From contig NC_033632.1 of assembly GCF_001540865.1 (NCBI RefSeq), positions 30,188-94,187 on the forward strand: a stretch of 64,000 bases of DNA. The letters run 5' to 3'. A program made the position numbers and the translations under genes. The stretch is from Ananas comosus. Taxonomy: Eukaryota > Streptophyta > Magnoliopsida > Poales > Bromeliaceae. The notes beneath the pieces are model-generated. The model was given only the letters and a program-made list of their open reading frames with translations, searched no databases and was not told the origin of the DNA. The first letter of the stretch is position 1. Each line of letters opens with the position of its first letter. Below, one piece after another: positions 25,865 to 37,534 of this stretch.

Positions 25865-25926
25865 TATATAATATATAACATATAGATATAATATATATAA
25901 GGTAGTATAGGTATATATATTATATA

Positions 25927-26476
25927 GAGTAATGCTACTAGCTATCGGAAGCACGGAGCCTTCCTGTGACTTCAGTCGTTTTCGATGTTGCGACTTTCAA
26001 ATCTGTCGATCGGCTCGTGTAAACTTGATCATAGAATACTTTGAAGTACCTACAAAAGTAAATTATTATGATTTCTACGATATATTTGCTTAGTGAACGC
26101 AAGTATGGCTCAAGATCAACAGCTGAAATAAATCTTATAAATGTAATAATATGATCATTAAAATTTTAAATACAAGATATTGATTTTTTATATCAGTATA
26201 AAGAAGTTTCTATCAAAATTTCACGTGATTTAATATTATCTACACCGTTAACCTTGCAACGGTACTGACGTGTCATTGAAATTCTGTTGATTGAGACCCA
26301 TCGATCCACTAGAGAAATGATATCGAAAAAATAAAATTTATGTTTCTATGGTACTCCACAGATACTCTAGATTCAAGTTTAACGGAGCGAGTCGACATTC
26401 AAAAGTCGCCAACAATCGACAATGAGCTAAGCACGGAGGCTCCGTGCTTGGCCGCATGGATAGTAGCCTCACTCCT
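25927..26476 (+). mobile_element. TA-microsatellite-embedded element, large family, copy 2
   Basis: About 550 bp between TA tracts. The left end (GAGTAATGCTACTAGCTATC) is inverted at the right end (TGGATAGTAGCCTCACTC). Subterminal AAGCACGGAGCC also recurs inverted near the right end (AAGCACGGAGGCTCCGTGC). GTTTTCGATGTTGCGACTT aligns with the other large-family copies. Non-coding. Confidence 0.65.
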
Positions 26477-27534
26477 ATAATATATTATATATATATATAG
26501 TAGTATATATTAGTATATAATTCTTTATCGTCTGAGCAGCAGACGTACTGTACTACCGCTGTACACTAGCGAAGCCATGCTGAGATTAAAACGTTGGCAT
26601 CGGAAGCAATCTCTTTCAGCTAGGACCGCTGGCGACACGTGCATTCCACGTAAGGGAAAAACGGAAAAAAGAACTCTTGTATGAAAATATTTTCATAAAT
26701 TACACCATCAGTTAATTGAGTTTGCACCCATAGCTAGTAGTAACAGAGTATTTAACTACACGTAACAAAAAAGCACTAGAAGTCTATATGCAAATTTGAA
26801 ACGTACGAAGCGGTGAGCATAAATAATTATAGACTATCGTTCATACGACTAATACCTTCACACTAATCTTATCCACCGTATCATCAAGCGGCATTTGGTC
26901 ATTGAAGTATCTTTTTCTCCAGGGGCAAGCAAGGTTAGTTCTTCGAGTCTCAAACGCATGATATTACTGCCGATAACCAGGCGCCGAAAGTAAGAAATTA
27001 GCAACTTCCCAAAAAGTAAGAAATTAGCAACTTTTGTCGACTACGCACGCCTTCATTCCGGAGTGCGAAACATCACAAGAGAATATGCTGGTTTGTAACT
27101 CCATCAAAGCATTCAAATAAGGTTGACTGTGAAAATCAGTAGTTCAACAAAATAAAAATTCACAAAATATACTGAGCAACTAAAATTTGATGATTTTTAT
27201 AAGCACCGGAGTGAAACACTTCGAAAACGAAATATGGTCTAGCCTATGATTACAATTGCCCTGCTGCGAATTCTCAGATTGCATGTGGGATGGATTGCTG
27301 GAGATTGTCTGAATTAGTTTTCAACTTGGCTGTAAAACTCAAGCGTTAAACACTCCGAGCAGCATTAAGCTATGAAAAATTTACAGTGCTCACCTTGAGA
27401 ACGAAGCAGTTCTTTGTAGCTCGATTCAGAACAATACACAAGAACATTAACATTTGTGAGCTCAAAACATAGGTTAAGTTATCAGCTGAAAATGAACTCT
27501 TTGTCCTAGTTTCAAACTCAATTTGCATTTTAAA
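26477..27534. other. Intergenic DNA downstream of FEN1
   Basis: Probably includes the FEN1 3' UTR near 27300-27534. A small tandem repeat (AAGTAAGAAATTAGCAACTT, twice) lies at about 26989-27034. Nothing else was recognised. Confidence 0.5.
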
Positions 27535-30500
27535 CTATTTCTTCTTTCCACCAGCAGGCTTAGCTTTTTTGCTTGAAGTTGTCTTTGCCGATTTATCAGT
27601 CGTTTCCTGAGATGATATATAAGCATAAAAGCCAATAGTTACAAAGGGCAACACGTGCAAGAAGACATTTAACAAATTACAAGAAACTTGACGAGAACAA
27701 TAACAACTTAAACAGCAATAGTGAACTTATATTAACAATTTCAGACAACATAAACAAGCTAAAAAGAAAACCAGCTCTCTCTTGCATGGAAAGGAAGAAG
27801 CACGGTTTGCAACTTACGATGGCAACGCAAGCTACAAATTGTTTGACAACTCTAATTTTAGAGGAACCTGTTTCTCTACTCAACATAATAGTGGAGGAGA
27901 CTCCTTTCAATGATCCATCCTCATAGTGATATGAACCAATAACCATAATTAAGATAAACAGATAAATATTAGAAAGAGTAAATAAGTACAAGTTGAAGTT
28001 CAGAAATGTTCACTCTTTCGAGTATCAAAGAGCAACACAATTTCTATGCACTGTTCAAAGACCAGTGATGCTTTATGGCTTCAAGTGCTGAAGCAAGAAG
28101 TGAGGGATAATGCGTTATGGTATCCGAACTGGCACCCTGGCCTTGGCAGCTTCGAGCTACCAATATGAAAGCTCGACCTCGAGGAGACCTGAATGGTAAA
28201 CATACTAGACTTGAGCGTTAGCTGTGGAGTGCCTAGCTTGCATCCTTTTTCCTGTTACCCAGTTGGATCGCATTCAGCTTAATTTCTACAGTGCTTTTTC
28301 CTACTAGTTTCTTTCTACCACAACTAAAGGAAGTGATAGTTACATACAAAAAACCTCAACAAAGAAGTTGGAACAACTTCTCCAAAGGACACACATAATG
28401 TAAAAATCAAAAGCTAATCATTCCTCGCACATGGCCTAGTATTACTTCAGGTGAAAGAAGAAACAAATTTTTAAACACTTGCAGCATTTCCCTGTACATA
28501 TAAGTACGTAACTAAAAAAGTTGGACATAAGCAAAAGAACAGCAAGTTACCAAACATCATCTGCCACATATTCATAGAATAATTCTAAAGTGCCACGCCC
28601 NAACATGTATATTTATGGTTACAAGTCATGTTCTCAATGCTGATTATTTTTAGCCATGATACGATCAACAACCTAAGCTACAACATGATTTACCAAAAAT
28701 CCGAAAATCATACATGTCGACTAATATATACTTAGGAATAAACCGATGTAACCTACCTCGATCGCTAAACCCCGGCAGCAAGGAGGTCACAAAAAATCCC
28801 CAAATCCACTGGAAAAACCAGGGTGTCCAGCTCAAGTTCGAAATCGCCCTGCACACATCGCAACGAAAAACTACAACTCAAATTCTGTCCGAAACACAGC
28901 AGCAGAGGAGAACATAATTTCGACCCAGCTAACCTTCAACAAATCCAGCAAATAAGGGCTTCGTGGATTCCTCTCGAAGTCCTGAATCCAACGAACCAAG
29001 TCCCGTCAAAATCCGACGTTCCTACGCCGAGTACAAGCCAAAACACTGACGGTCGACGCTGAAAATCAGTAAAATCAGCACGCGAGCTCAAAACCGTACG
29101 TTCAAGTAATCCAAGGAGGAAAGTTAGGTACCCACCTCGACAGCGAATCCAGTGCCGGTGCGACGTCGAGGACGGCAAAAACACCCCCTCGCCTAGCCTC
29201 CTCGCGATGTAACGGCAGCAACCGTATGCGCGAATGGCTTCGCGGAGCGACGTCGATGTGGAAATCGAGCTTCGCGGCACGACCCGAGCTCCTCCTTGCT
29301 TCGGCCAAATGGAGAGAGAGAGAATGCAAAAGTAAATAGAGTGCCACCCAGCTAAAGAATAAGTATGCATGGGGGGAAGAGGTTGCACGTGGCATCATAG
29401 CCACAATCAACACCAACTAAGTTCAATAATAATAATATATAAAAGAAAGGATACTACATTCTCCCCAACTACAAAAAGTTTCGTCCTCGAAACGTAAACA
29501 TACCTCAACTCGGAGAATCAAATAGATCGGGGTAAGACTCCCTCATCACCGTCTCGGGCTCCCAGGTCGCCTCCCGCTCCTCGTGATGACTCCACTGCAC
29601 TTTCACGTACGGAATGACCCGGCTGCGCAATTCTTTCGTCTCACGCGCAAGAATCCGCACCGGTCGCTCCTCGTACCCCAGGTCCTCACCAATCTCGAGT
29701 GGAGTGAAGTCAATCACGTGAGAAGGATCGAAAACATATCTCCTCAGTGCCGAGACGTGGAACACATCATGAATCCCAGCAAGTCGGGGTGGTAGAGCAA
29801 TCCTGTAGGCTACCGGTCCAACTCGCTCCAATACCTCGAAAGGGCCTACAAAACGTGGACTGAGCTTTCCACGTACTCCAAATCGGCGAATCCCTCTGGA
29901 CGGCGAGACTTTAAGGAATACATGATCTCCAACCTGGAACTCCAAGTCTCGTCTCCTGGTATCGGCATAGCTCCTCTGTCGGCTCTGGGCTATCAGAAGG
30001 TGTCGTCGAACAACTCTCACCCTCTCCTCAGCCTCTAGCAACAACTCAGGCCCAAATGTCCTCCTCTCACCCACATCGCTCCATGAATGCGGCAGGGGCA
30101 TTCGTCCAGAGGGATTCGCCGATTTGGAGTACGTGGGAAGCTCAGTCCACGTTTTGTAGGCCCTTTCGAGGCATTGGAGTGAGTTGGACCAGTAGCCTAC
30201 AGGATTGCTCTACCACCCCGACTTGCTAGGATTCATGATGTGTTCCACGTCTCGGCGCTGAGAAGATATGTTTTCGATCCTTCTCACGTGATTGACTTCA
30301 CTCCACTCAAGATTGGTGAGGACCTGAGGTACGAGGAGCGACCAGTGCGGATTCTTGCGGGTGAGTCGAAAGAATTGCGTAGCCGGGTCATCCCGTACGT
30401 GAAAGTGCAGTGGAGCCATCACGAGGAGCGGGAGGCGACCTGGGAGCCCGAGACGGGTCATGAGGGAGTCCTACCTCGATCTATTTGATTCTCCGAGTTG

Positions 30501-33500
30501 AGGTATGTTTAAGTTTCGAGGACGAAACTTTTTGTAGCGGGGGAGAATGTAGTATCCTTTTTTTTATATATTATTATTATTGAACTTAGTTGGTGTTGAT
30601 TGTGGCTATGATGCCACGTGCAACCTCTTCCCCCCATGCATACTTATCCTTTAGCTGGGTGGCACTCTATTTACTTTTGCATTCTCTCTCTCTCCATTCG
30701 GCCGAAGCAAGGAGGAGCTCGGGTCCTGCCGCGGAGCTCGATTTCCACGTCGACGTCGCGCCGCGAAGCCGTTCGAGCATACGGTTGCTGTCGTTACATC
30801 GCGAGGAGGCTGGGCGAGGGGGTGTTTTCGCCGTCCTCGACGTCGCACCGGCGCTGGATTCGCTGTCGAGGTGGGTACCTAACTTTCCTCCTTGGATTAC
30901 TTGAACGCACGGTTTTGAGCTCGCATGCTGATTTTACTGATTTTCAGCGTCGACCGTCAGAGTTTCGGCTCGTACTCAGCGTAGGAACGTCGAATTTCGA
31001 CGGGACTTGGTTCGTTGGATTCAGGATTTCGAGAGGAATCCACGAAGCCCTTATTTGCTGGATTTGTTGAAGGTTAGCTGGGTCGAAATTATGTTCTCCT
31101 CTGCTGCTGTGTTTCGGACAGAATTTGAGTTGGAGTTCTTCGTTGCGATGTGTGCAGGGCGATTTCGAACTTGAGCTGGACACCCTGATTTTTCCAGTAG
31201 ATTTGGGAATTTTTGGTGACCTCCTCGTTGCCGGGGTTTAGCGATCGAGGTGGGTTACATCGGTTTATTCCTAAGTATATATTAGTCGACATGTATGATT
31301 TTCGGATTTTTGGTAAATCATGTTGTAGATCAGGTTGTTGATCGTATCATGGTTAAAAATAATCAGCATTGAGAACATGACTTGTAACCATAAATATACA
31401 TGTTGGACTTGGATTCGACTTAGGAGAAAACGCGATAATGATCGGCATATGTTAAACTACCTGATTTAGCCCTAGGGGCCATTGTATGATTTTATACTGT
31501 TGCAGTATTATCATATTGAGAATTCCAGTTAGTTTAGATTTCAGTTACACTCGTGCGGGGATGCCGAGTGAATTTTTAAAATAGCGTTTAGGCTGTTCCG
31601 GACTGTTAGGTGCCGTCGGAGTTGACGGTGGACCCGTATCGCCTGTTTGGCGTCGGATTGTGCCGAGAGCACGTTACCTGTTGGTTGTTAGACCAATTAG
31701 AATCGGTTACTTGACTGTGGCTTGAGATAGAGTCTGATTGAGCTCGACAAAGATACGCTGCATACTCGGTTGGGTAGCTCCCACGAGTGCCACTCCGGAG
31801 ACGGGCGTTGTGCTTTCGCGTTGGTGTCGCTCATGCCGGTTGGACTTACTCTCCACGAATCAGTTAGTGTAGAGGTAGCTGGATAGTCGCAACTGGGCAG
31901 GGACGGGTGTGTTCACAGTCCCAGGGACGGGTATGCTTACAGTCCCGATTGGATTGGGTCAGATTTGACATTTCCTACGGTTGGTTAGTGTAGAGCTTGA
32001 TAGCGTAGTGTTTCATAGCAGTAGATTTTATTCCTGCATTTACTACTATCTTTGCTCCCTTCCGTAGACTTAGTGGGTGGACCGATGAGTTGAGGGCGGT
32101 ACCCACGGAGGACTACTTATTTTTACAGTAATTCTCACGCCCAGTTGTTACTTTGTGTTTTGCAGAGCCTGCTGTTCCGGCTGCTGCGTCTTCTGAGGCT
32201 GATCGAGGCAAGGGCGTCGCGAACTAGAGCCCTACCCGACGAGTTGCTGAGATAGAGGATCACCAGCTGCAGGTAGTCCTGGTTTACTTTTGAGCTTTTG
32301 TACATACTGATGCTAGATCTCGCTGGAGCGAGTACTTCTGTACTTAGTTATCTCGTTTGTATATGAGATTTGTTCGTTCTACCTGCTTAGTCTCTTTACA
32401 ACTCTACACTACTGTTTGTAGTATTGTTGGTTTCAGATACAGCTATTGCTTCGTATACAAGAAAAATTCTTTGTATACGGCGGATTTGTTAGCGTGCCCG
32501 GAGAACGTGTATCCAGAATCAAGATGAGTGCAAGTTATTGCAGCCCATACCTTCCGTTTAAGAGGCGTAGACGTGCTCACAACTGGCTTGAAGAAGGACT
32601 CCAGTCTGAGAGGAATCAAAATGATATCATCAAGCACTCCACAAAAGAATATTCAAATAGTAGTGTTATAAGTGCTTACCTCCCTTGGGAAGATTTATTT
32701 TTGGCAGCTTTAATCTTTTCTATTGCCTATTAAATTGAAGAAAAGAGAAAAGAAAACGAACATCTGATATCAACAAACTTACAATGAAAACAACATTATT
32801 GGACATAAAGAATGCACATGGACATAAAGAATTGAAAACAACATTATTGGACATAAAGAATGCACATGCCTTTGTCACTCGATCCTGATTGAAACCATTT
32901 TCCTTCACCAAAAAATTTCCAAGACCCTGAAGCAAAAAGTTTTTTAAAAAAGGTTTGTCTTCTTATTTAAATAACTCCGATAATGCAAAATATAGTCTAG
33001 AACAACATCCTTTACTTCCTCATCTGGAGAAGTCCACTTAAGTTCTGGAATATCAACAGAGACCATAGGTTCTTTAAATAAGCGTCGAGCTTCTTGATAA
33101 GGCCAATCCTCTGGTATTTGATACCTGCATTGAGATTTCAGAATGCACTTATGACAAACTAAATGAAAATTAAAAAGTGAAAAAGAGCTCGCTGTCTATG
33201 ATTTGATGATGACGCCAGAATGGTGACACAATGTACGAGTAGAATAATTGCTCAGCATTCTGGTTTTGTTCCTGAAATTACTTCATTGTCAACCATCTTC
33301 AAAAAGTTGAAGTTGAAATATAGAGTTTGAGTCCAATCAGTCTTTAGTCGATCCAATTATTTGTGTCCTATATTTTCGTGAGTAGATTTGGGTCTAAATT
33401 AGGAAGAATTTCTTTTAAATTAGGCATCAGGAGGGATCTCATCTATAATAAGACCAACTAAACCACTTTTGTCTCAGGTTGAGTTAAGAATTAAAACTGG

Positions 33501-36413
33501 AATTAGGGTTACAGTGGTCTCCGTCTCTCTCTGTCATCTACCTCCTCTGTCCGCAGTCACAACCACTTCTCTCTTTTCTCTTCTAGAGAATCAAAGCTGG
33601 AATAGGGATTTTACCCACTGCCTCCCTTTCATGTTGACCAAATTAATATCTATGTTTGGGAATGGTGACTATTTGAAACAATCTTAATATATTGACCAAA
33701 TTAATATCTATGTTTGGGAATGGTGACTATTTGAAACAATCTTGATATATGCAACCATTAGAAAATCTTCCACTGAAGGGAAGTCTTCGAGTAGTTACAT
33801 TCACAAATATAGTATATTCTTGCTTTGCTATCATTTTGTGAGAAATTCCATTTTTAAGTGATTGTGTAAGCTTAACTTAGAGCAGAGAAACTGATAAAGA
33901 AATTGATAAAGAAATTGAACATGAAAATAAATGCTTCTTAAGGACACTGCAGTCAATTATCAGAGCAGAGAAACCTAAGGTGCATAAGTCTAGTAAAATT
34001 AAGTAAACATGTCATCGAACACACCTTTCTCTATTAATATTTTCCAGCATATTTTCTATGCAACCATATTGCCGAATAAGCTTTAGAGCTGTTTGTCCCC
34101 CAATACCTATTTCAACGACATATAATGGAATTAGGAAAAATGTCTCCACCCCAGAAATAAAGAAAGCTAATCATAGGTTTTTACAAGTACCATTATTCCA
34201 TCAACTACGATGATGGAAAATGCACTAATTTGAATAGAAAATATAATACAATAATGATTCAAAAGAAACTAAGATAGAGGATAAATATCTAATAGCTATC
34301 AAAGTTGAATTAATGTAGACAGTAACTTGATAGCTATATAAGAGTACAAATCTTCGGTAATTGCCCATATTTAAAATCTATTAATCCACGAGTAGAAACC
34401 AAAATAATTGAATAAGAACAACGAGAATTACATGTTATTTGCATGATTCAATTAACGAGGGTGCATTTTTCATGCTCAAACCCATTCCTCACACCTTTAC
34501 CCACACCCAAGACACAAGTCAAACATACAAAGCCTAGGTACCTTTGATACTATCGCAGTAGTCACATCCACAAAGAATACACAAGTCGATGAATTGATCC
34601 ATGGTGAACTCAAGCTCCTCCAAAACCTAGAAAGCAAGCATAATTGGTTAATTAAAGATGAACAAATCAGCACAATGCAACCATACCAAGTTACCTTTGC
34701 AATTTCAAATTCCATCACTGGGATCTTTTTTGAGCTTGGATCCATTAAGTGGCGAAGAAACCTTGGAGCACCAAAAGTTAGTGAATCCATATCTTCTGAG
34801 GCCACAGCATACACCTGTGGTATATAAGAGCTATAAAACTTGTGAACGCTAATGAGACAAAAGAAAGATGATAAATACTGGGCAAGTATAACTTTTCTCT
34901 CTTGCCTTATCACTTTTGCAAAGTGCCGCACACTCTGCTTCCGCTTCACAAGGCGCCTGTAGAAGTCAAAAAGAAAAACATAGCAAATCGAACATCATTG
35001 AAATCTCGTGTTTAAAAGTCCATCAAAGGTGCATTATTATTTCCATGATTTTACAGTATGGCATGCAAATCTAAGGATGGAGCACATTAATCCCATGATT
35101 TTACAGTACGGTATGCAATTTTTTTAAAAAATACAGTTGATAAAAGTAGTACAAACACTCTTAAGAGTTATTTTCACATGAGAAAAATAAATATGACAAC
35201 CACTCGTGCATGAAAAGATTGATTTTGTCAGAAAGTTTCTGTGACTTATTACCTTAGACTTGGATGAATGAGAAGCTCTACAAAACAACTTAATGAATTG
35301 TGTTGATCAAAATACCTCAATTATGGGGACACCCATCAGTCTTAAGAGTCGTTTACAGTCTTCATTGTGTTGTTTTGTGACCTAGCAAGAAAAAGGGGGG
35401 AAAAAAGTGACTTAACAGAAACTCATTTTCCTAAGTTCTGCTTAGGAGATACATTTTTATGAAGAACTATTTGGGTATGCTGTGTATGGTAGCAAATTGT
35501 TATAAAGGCAGTTGGTAATCCAATTTTAAATGTCAGAACATGCTCAAGAGAATGCTCCATATTATGAAACTTGAAAGAAGGACATTTGACCAACAAGCAT
35601 AGTTCTACATACTTCATTTCAGAAAAAAAAAAAAAAAGGGTACCTTGACAGTCCTTTTGCTAAACTTCTCAATTGATTCCTTATCACCAGCCTGCAGCAC
35701 CAACATTAATGTTACAAGCAGACCAAAATAGAGAAAGGTTGACCAAACAATGAGCAAGAAGAAAAAACTACATAGAAGAAACAAGCATCCAAAATAAGAT
35801 ATTTATTAAAGAATAGCAACTTACCTCAATGGCTGTAGACAAGTCCTTGGTGGCATCCTCCCTCTTTGAGAACCTGTATATTGCAATAGCTTATAATGTA
35901 TCCAACATGTAGTACCCACAGAGAAGGGGAGAAAAGAGGAAAGTGAAATATGTAGCAATTGAAAACTCATAAATGCCTTTTTGCAAGCTCTTGTTTCTTC
36001 AAATCAGGTGGCTGACCATCAAAAACATATCTGACATAACACCCGGAACAAACAAAAATAAAGATTCAGAAAACTCGATTATGCTAACAATTAGTAAGAA
36101 CGATAAGACATAATGGGAAAGGAATAGGAAGTTACACTGGCTTTATTCCAGCCTCTAGCAATCTTATCGTCCGGTTGAACATACCCTGCAAATGACTGGC
36201 AAAAAAAGAAGAAAAAAAAAATAGAGACACAAAATTCCATTAATGTACAATTAAGCAACATAATACGGTTATAAGAGGGGATCTGTCCTCGCCTTGTAAC
36301 TTCGCCTGCCTCATTGGTTAGAGTCTCCATTCCAGTCCTTCCCACCACAATCTACCAACGAAATAAATGGCAAGTCACCAATCATAGCTATTCCACAAAG
36401 AGTTAACAAAAGG

Positions 36414-36451
<38 letters not shown>

Positions 36452-36921
36452 TTTTTAGTGGCTAAGCATTATAAAAATCAAAACTTTTTTTTTTTCCTGA
36501 GCATTTACAAAGACCAAATTGCTATCCAGCAATATTATGTAGAATAAGAATTTCTAATGGCAAATGGAAGATTATACAGCAACAACCCGTACAAAAGTTA
36601 AGCGAAGAGAAGGGAACGAGGAAACTTAGTGCATAGTGTGCAGGCGCTAGCAAAAGAGAAGGGGAAAAAAAAGGAGACCAGGAACTGGTAGATGCTCATG
36701 CTGGCGTCAATGGCAATCTTGCGGCCGAAGTAGCTCTCGAATTTCTGCTCCTTCATGGACTTGGGGGCATTGTCCGCGAGCAGCTTCGTTAAACCCTAGC
36801 GTCGCCCGAGAGGAACAGGAACAACAACACCACCAACAACAACAATAACAAACAACAAACAAAAAGACAACAACAAGGCCACCATTAGCAAACAACTACG
36901 ATTAGGGATCGAGAGATACAT

Positions 36922-36969
<48 letters not shown>

Positions 36970-37003
36970 AGTGGAAAAGGAAACCCTAAACCTTGATGCC
37001 CAT
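27535..37003 (-). CDS. FEN1: Flap endonuclease 1 (FEN1)
   Basis: Structure-specific nuclease that removes 5' flaps in Okazaki-fragment maturation and long-patch repair. Seventeen exons on the minus strand: 36992-37003, 36679-36795, 36293-36351, 36136-36195, 35977-36030, 35825-35873, 35644-35691, 35316-35381, 34906-34956, 34695-34814, 34542-34626, 34025-34106, 33016-33124, 32870-32926, 32680-32726, 32551-32605 and 27535-27606. They give 380 aa in frame, the usual plant length. Metal-binding acidic residues are seen in AIDAS (D34), VFDGQP (D87), [16 protein letters not shown] and CDYCDS. A PCNA-binding PIP box (QGRLESFF) lies at about residues 337-344, and a basic tail ends in GGKKK. Four donors are GC rather than GT (after exons 3, 5, 9 and 14). 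The last intron (27607-32550) carries Ty3 retrotransposon remnants. Confidence 0.96.
28602..29458 (-). mobile_element. Partial LTR of a Ty3 chromovirus, minus orientation (left arm)
   Basis: On the minus strand the LTR begins TGTAGTATCC at 29458, directly after a purine-rich PPT-like stretch downstream of the pol end. It runs to 28602, where it is cut by the N at 28601. It is an inverted, slightly diverged match of 30548-31407. Its outer boundary and target duplication are lost in the gap. Confidence 0.85.
29505..30103 (-). pseudogene. Ty3 chromovirus pol fragment: integrase C-terminus plus chromodomain
   Basis: An open frame of about 198 codons starts mid-protein. It covers the integrase C-terminal region ([52 protein letters not shown]) and a chromodomain-like end ([18 protein letters not shown]), then stops before the LTR. 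This layout fits the Tekay/Del chromovirus lineage. The 5' remainder of gag-pol is absent; the frame is cut at the inversion centre near 30103. It lies in the last FEN1 intron, on the same strand as FEN1. Confidence 0.9.
30104..30487 (+). pseudogene. Second Ty3 pol fragment, inverted and decayed
   Basis: The plus-strand counterpart of the left fragment, beginning further downstream in the integrase end (about the [10 protein letters not shown] block). Compared with the left arm it has an in-frame TGA where the left arm has an Arg codon (near 30179) and a frameshift close to the C-terminus (after TWEPET). It therefore cannot encode the full domain. The two fragments meet head to head, with a spacer of about 200 bp represented only in the left arm. 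Confidence 0.88.
30548..32450 (+). mobile_element. LTR of the right-arm Ty3 chromovirus
   Basis: Begins TGTAGTATCC at 30548, after a purine-rich stretch (AGCGGGGGAGAA). The first ~860 bp match the left arm inverted; the remainder (31408 onward) has no partner because of the gap at 28601. The right end lies somewhere in about 32440-32530, before FEN1 exon 16; no convincing target duplication was found. The LTR length of about 1.9 kb is plausible for Del/Tekay elements. Confidence 0.75.
32783..32868. repeat. Short tandem repeat beside the GC donor of FEN1 exon 14
   Basis: AACAACATTATTGGACATAA plus AGAATGCACATG occurs twice (about 32787-32820 and 32836-32868), separated by a partial third copy. 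The second copy abuts the GC splice donor of exon 14 on the minus strand, so the first copy repeats intron bases downstream of the donor but not the exon itself. Confidence 0.85.
33634..33749. repeat. 58-bp tandem duplication in a FEN1 intron
   Basis: Two adjacent copies (33634-33691 and 33692-33749) start TTGACCAAATTAATATCTAT and are nearly identical (one visible change, CTTAATAT versus CTTGATAT). They lie in the intron between exons 12 and 13. Confidence 0.95.
36926..36960. repeat. (GA)n microsatellite in FEN1 intron 1
   Basis: An almost perfect GA run of about 35 bp lies between the 4-codon first exon and exon 2; on the transcribed strand it is a CT-rich tract. Confidence 0.9.
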
Positions 37004-37101
37004 GGCGACGGCGAAATGGCGGAGGTCGAACCGAGGGAAGTGTGTTTGGGTTTGGAGGGGGGGGGGTTGTTAACTTGATATTTCTCCGGTTCGCTCGCTG
37101 C

Positions 37102-37109
37102 TTTCCCGC
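37102..37109 (+). promoter_or_regulatory. E2F-type site upstream of FEN1
   Basis: TTTCCCGC matches the E2F/DP consensus TTTSSCGC and lies about 100 bp upstream of the FEN1 start codon. E2F control of DNA-replication genes is well established in plants; binding here is inferred from the motif and its position. Confidence 0.55.
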
Positions 37110-37534
37110 CTCGCAGTCGCAGCTTGCTTGACGGGGTGGGAAGTGTGAAGTGGGAAGCGGGTGCGCAGGCCAGTCACCAGTGAGAGGCTCAGATGCGATG
37201 GATAAATCGCGACCGCCGCTCGCCCCGCGTCTCTCCACCTCCCTCCTCCCTCCCTGACTGGACGAGGACGCCGCCCGACCCCAGCGCCCGCCTGCCACCC
37301 AATTTACCCAAAACGAATCAACCCTCATCCTCGAACCCGAACCCGACTCTTTTCCTTGTTGGGCCCGATAGCCGGGTCTCTCGGCCCACTCCAGTTTAGG
37401 ATTCGGAGTCTGGCCGACCTTCAGCCCACATCGCCATCCCTCCCTAGTCCTGTTTTTTAGCTACGTCTCATATGGGCCGAATTCCATGACCTTTACCCGT
37501 TGGGCGTCGGATAACAAGCTGAATCTGCTGTGTT

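Noticed and set aside
28823..29416. Several frames of 60-150 codons on both strands in the LTR at 28.8-31.3 kb
   Set aside because: They fall within the LTRs and repeat in mirror image in both arms; no retroelement protein is encoded there.
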